NCBI RefSeq assembly: GCF_001742225.1 | Contig: NZ_CP017075.1 | Span: 620,001-684,000 of the forward strand | Source of the DNA: Novosphingobium resinovorum | GTDB lineage: Bacteria; Pseudomonadota; Alphaproteobacteria; Sphingomonadales; Sphingomonadaceae | Length of the DNA stretch: 64,000 nt | Direction: 5' to 3' | In this document: positions 63,257 through 64,000 of the stretch, one piece after another | Numbering within the stretch: the stretch's first letter is position 1 | Layout: the number at the start of each line of letters is the position of its first letter | The notes under the pieces: generated by a model | Databases searched by the model: none | What the model was told of the DNA's origin: nothing | What the model saw: the letters and a program-made list of their open reading frames with translations, nothing else | Position numbers and translations under genes: made by a program

Positions 63257-64000
63257 ATGAGTTTCAAGGGTCTCAAGCCGATCATCTATGGTGGCCGTGA
63301 AGTCTGGCCGCTGGTCGAAGGCGGCAAGGGCGTCGCCGCGACGAACCACATGAGTTCGGGCGCGTGGGCGGCTGCGGGCGGTATCGGCACGGTCAGCGCG
63401 GTGAATGCCGACAGCTACGACGCCGAAGGCAAGATCATCCCGCAGATCTACAACGCACTGACCCGCAAGGAGCGCCACCAGGAACTGATCGACTACGCAA
63501 TCGACGGCGCGGTCGAGCAGGTCCGCCGGGCTTTCGACATTTCGGGCGGCAAGGGCGCGATCAACATCAACGTTCTGTGGGAAATGGGCGGCGCGCAGCA
63601 GATTCTCGAAGGCGTTCTGGAAAAGACCCGGGGCATGGTCACGGGCGTCACCTGCGGTGCGGGCATGCCTTACAAGCTGTCCGAGATCGCGGCGCGCTTC
63701 AACGTCAACTACCTGCCGATCGTCAGCTCCGCGCGTGCGTTCCGCGCGCTGTGGAAGCGTGCCTATCACAAGGTCGCCGACCTGATGGGCGCGGTGGTCT
63801 ACGAGGATCCGTGGCTGGCGGGCGGTCACAACGGCCTGTCCAACGCCGAAGACCCGCTCAAGCCCGAGGATCCGTATCCCCGCGTCAAGGCCCTGCGCGA
63901 CACCATGCGCGCCGAAGGGGTTCCGGACAGCGTGCCGATCGTGATGGCGGGCGGCGTCTGGTTCCTGCGTGACTGGAACGAATGGATCGACAACCCGGAA
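63257..64000 (+). CDS. Nitronate monooxygenase-like FMN enzyme (partial, C-terminus outside window)
   Basis: The first 248 codons are seen, open to the window end. MSFKGLKPIIYGGREVWPLV, GVTCGAGMPYKLSEIAARF, YEDPWLAGGHNGLSNAED and PIVMAGGVWFLRDW match the nitronate monooxygenase/FabK-type FMN barrel, in which the GGH loop and AGGV bind flavin phosphate. The substrate is not predictable; annotation as nitronate monooxygenase is customary rather than proven. The ribosome site AGACGAGAGAAA is plausible. Confidence 0.82.
   Translation, partial: MSFKGLKPIIYGGREVWPLVEGGKGVAATNHMSSGAWAAAGGIGTVSAVNADSYDAEGKIIPQIYNALTRKERHQELIDYAIDGAVEQVRRAFDISGGKGAININVLWEMGGAQQILEGVLEKTRGMVTGVTCGAGMPYKLSEIAARFNVNYLPIVSSARAFRALWKRAYHKVADLMGAVVYEDPWLAGGHNGLSNAEDPLKPEDPYPRVKALRDTMRAEGVPDSVPIVMAGGVWFLRDWNEWIDNPE

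Overview
The window is GC-rich, densely coded DNA from an alphaproteobacterium, most likely a sphingomonad (Novosphingobium/Sphingobium-like). The evidence is a Caulobacter-type TonB-dependent receptor in a maltodextrin locus, HWE-type histidine kinases, class I lysyl-tRNA synthetase, TadE/TadG-like surface proteins and several families of palindromic intergenic repeats. No rRNA, tRNA, CRISPR array, prophage or insertion sequence was seen. The first gene (AIM24 family, minus strand) and the last (nitronate monooxygenase-like) run off the window.

Layout. 1-9.8 kb: housekeeping and metabolism (AIM24, TPR protein, glmU, phosphoglycolate phosphatase, PEP-mutase-like enzyme, large M16 peptidase, purC, GNAT, low-molecular-weight phosphatase). 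9.8-15.6 kb: a minus-strand signalling operon of a membrane hybrid kinase with three receivers, a CheR-like methyltransferase and a REC-PAS-HWE-REC protein. 15.8-18.9 kb: three overlapping TadG/TadE-like genes. 19-30.6 kb: a starch/maltodextrin locus (TonB receptor, secreted amylase, GH13 and GH97 glucosidases, LacI-type regulator, MFS sugar transporter), in which polymer would be cut outside or in the periplasm, imported and hydrolysed. 30.6-35.6 kb: isovaleryl-CoA dehydrogenase, an NmrA-like protein carrying a repeated-peptide array, and modE-modA-modB-modC. 36-48.4 kb: small membrane protein, tyrosine phosphatase, alpha/beta hydrolase, trxB, sixA, a DinG-type helicase, padR-DUF2218, lysK, DUF1003 and a prolyl-hydroxylase-like enzyme. 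48.5-54.3 kb: RcnB-like protein, ettA, a polytopic membrane protein and an M28 peptidase. 54.4-60.5 kb: CitE-like lyase, SDR, TetR, a LuxE-like/LuxC-like pair and a stand-alone lipoyl domain. 60.5-64 kb: peroxiredoxin, prfB, a lipoprotein methyltransferase and a nitronate monooxygenase-like gene.

Three things stand out. First, two inverted copies (about 37.4-37.8 kb on plus and 47.3-47.7 kb on minus) of an unrecognised structured RNA gene. Each has a near-consensus TTGACA-N17-TATATG promoter with an AACC-N5-GGTT dyad in it, a 29-nt 5' hairpin that differs between copies with compensatory changes, and a perfect 14-bp helix closing the core. The core is almost identical between copies. Second, the NmrA-like protein contains five exact copies of a 13-residue peptide separated by basic linkers; every codon difference between the copies is synonymous. 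Third, a LuxC/LuxE-type acid-to-aldehyde reduction pair lies beside an SDR, a TetR regulator and a free lipoyl carrier, with no luciferase genes.

Regulation that can be read from the sequence includes palindromes upstream of the TonB receptor and LacI gene, a perfect 12-bp palindrome just before padR, and intrinsic terminators after purC, the RcnB-like gene and ettA.
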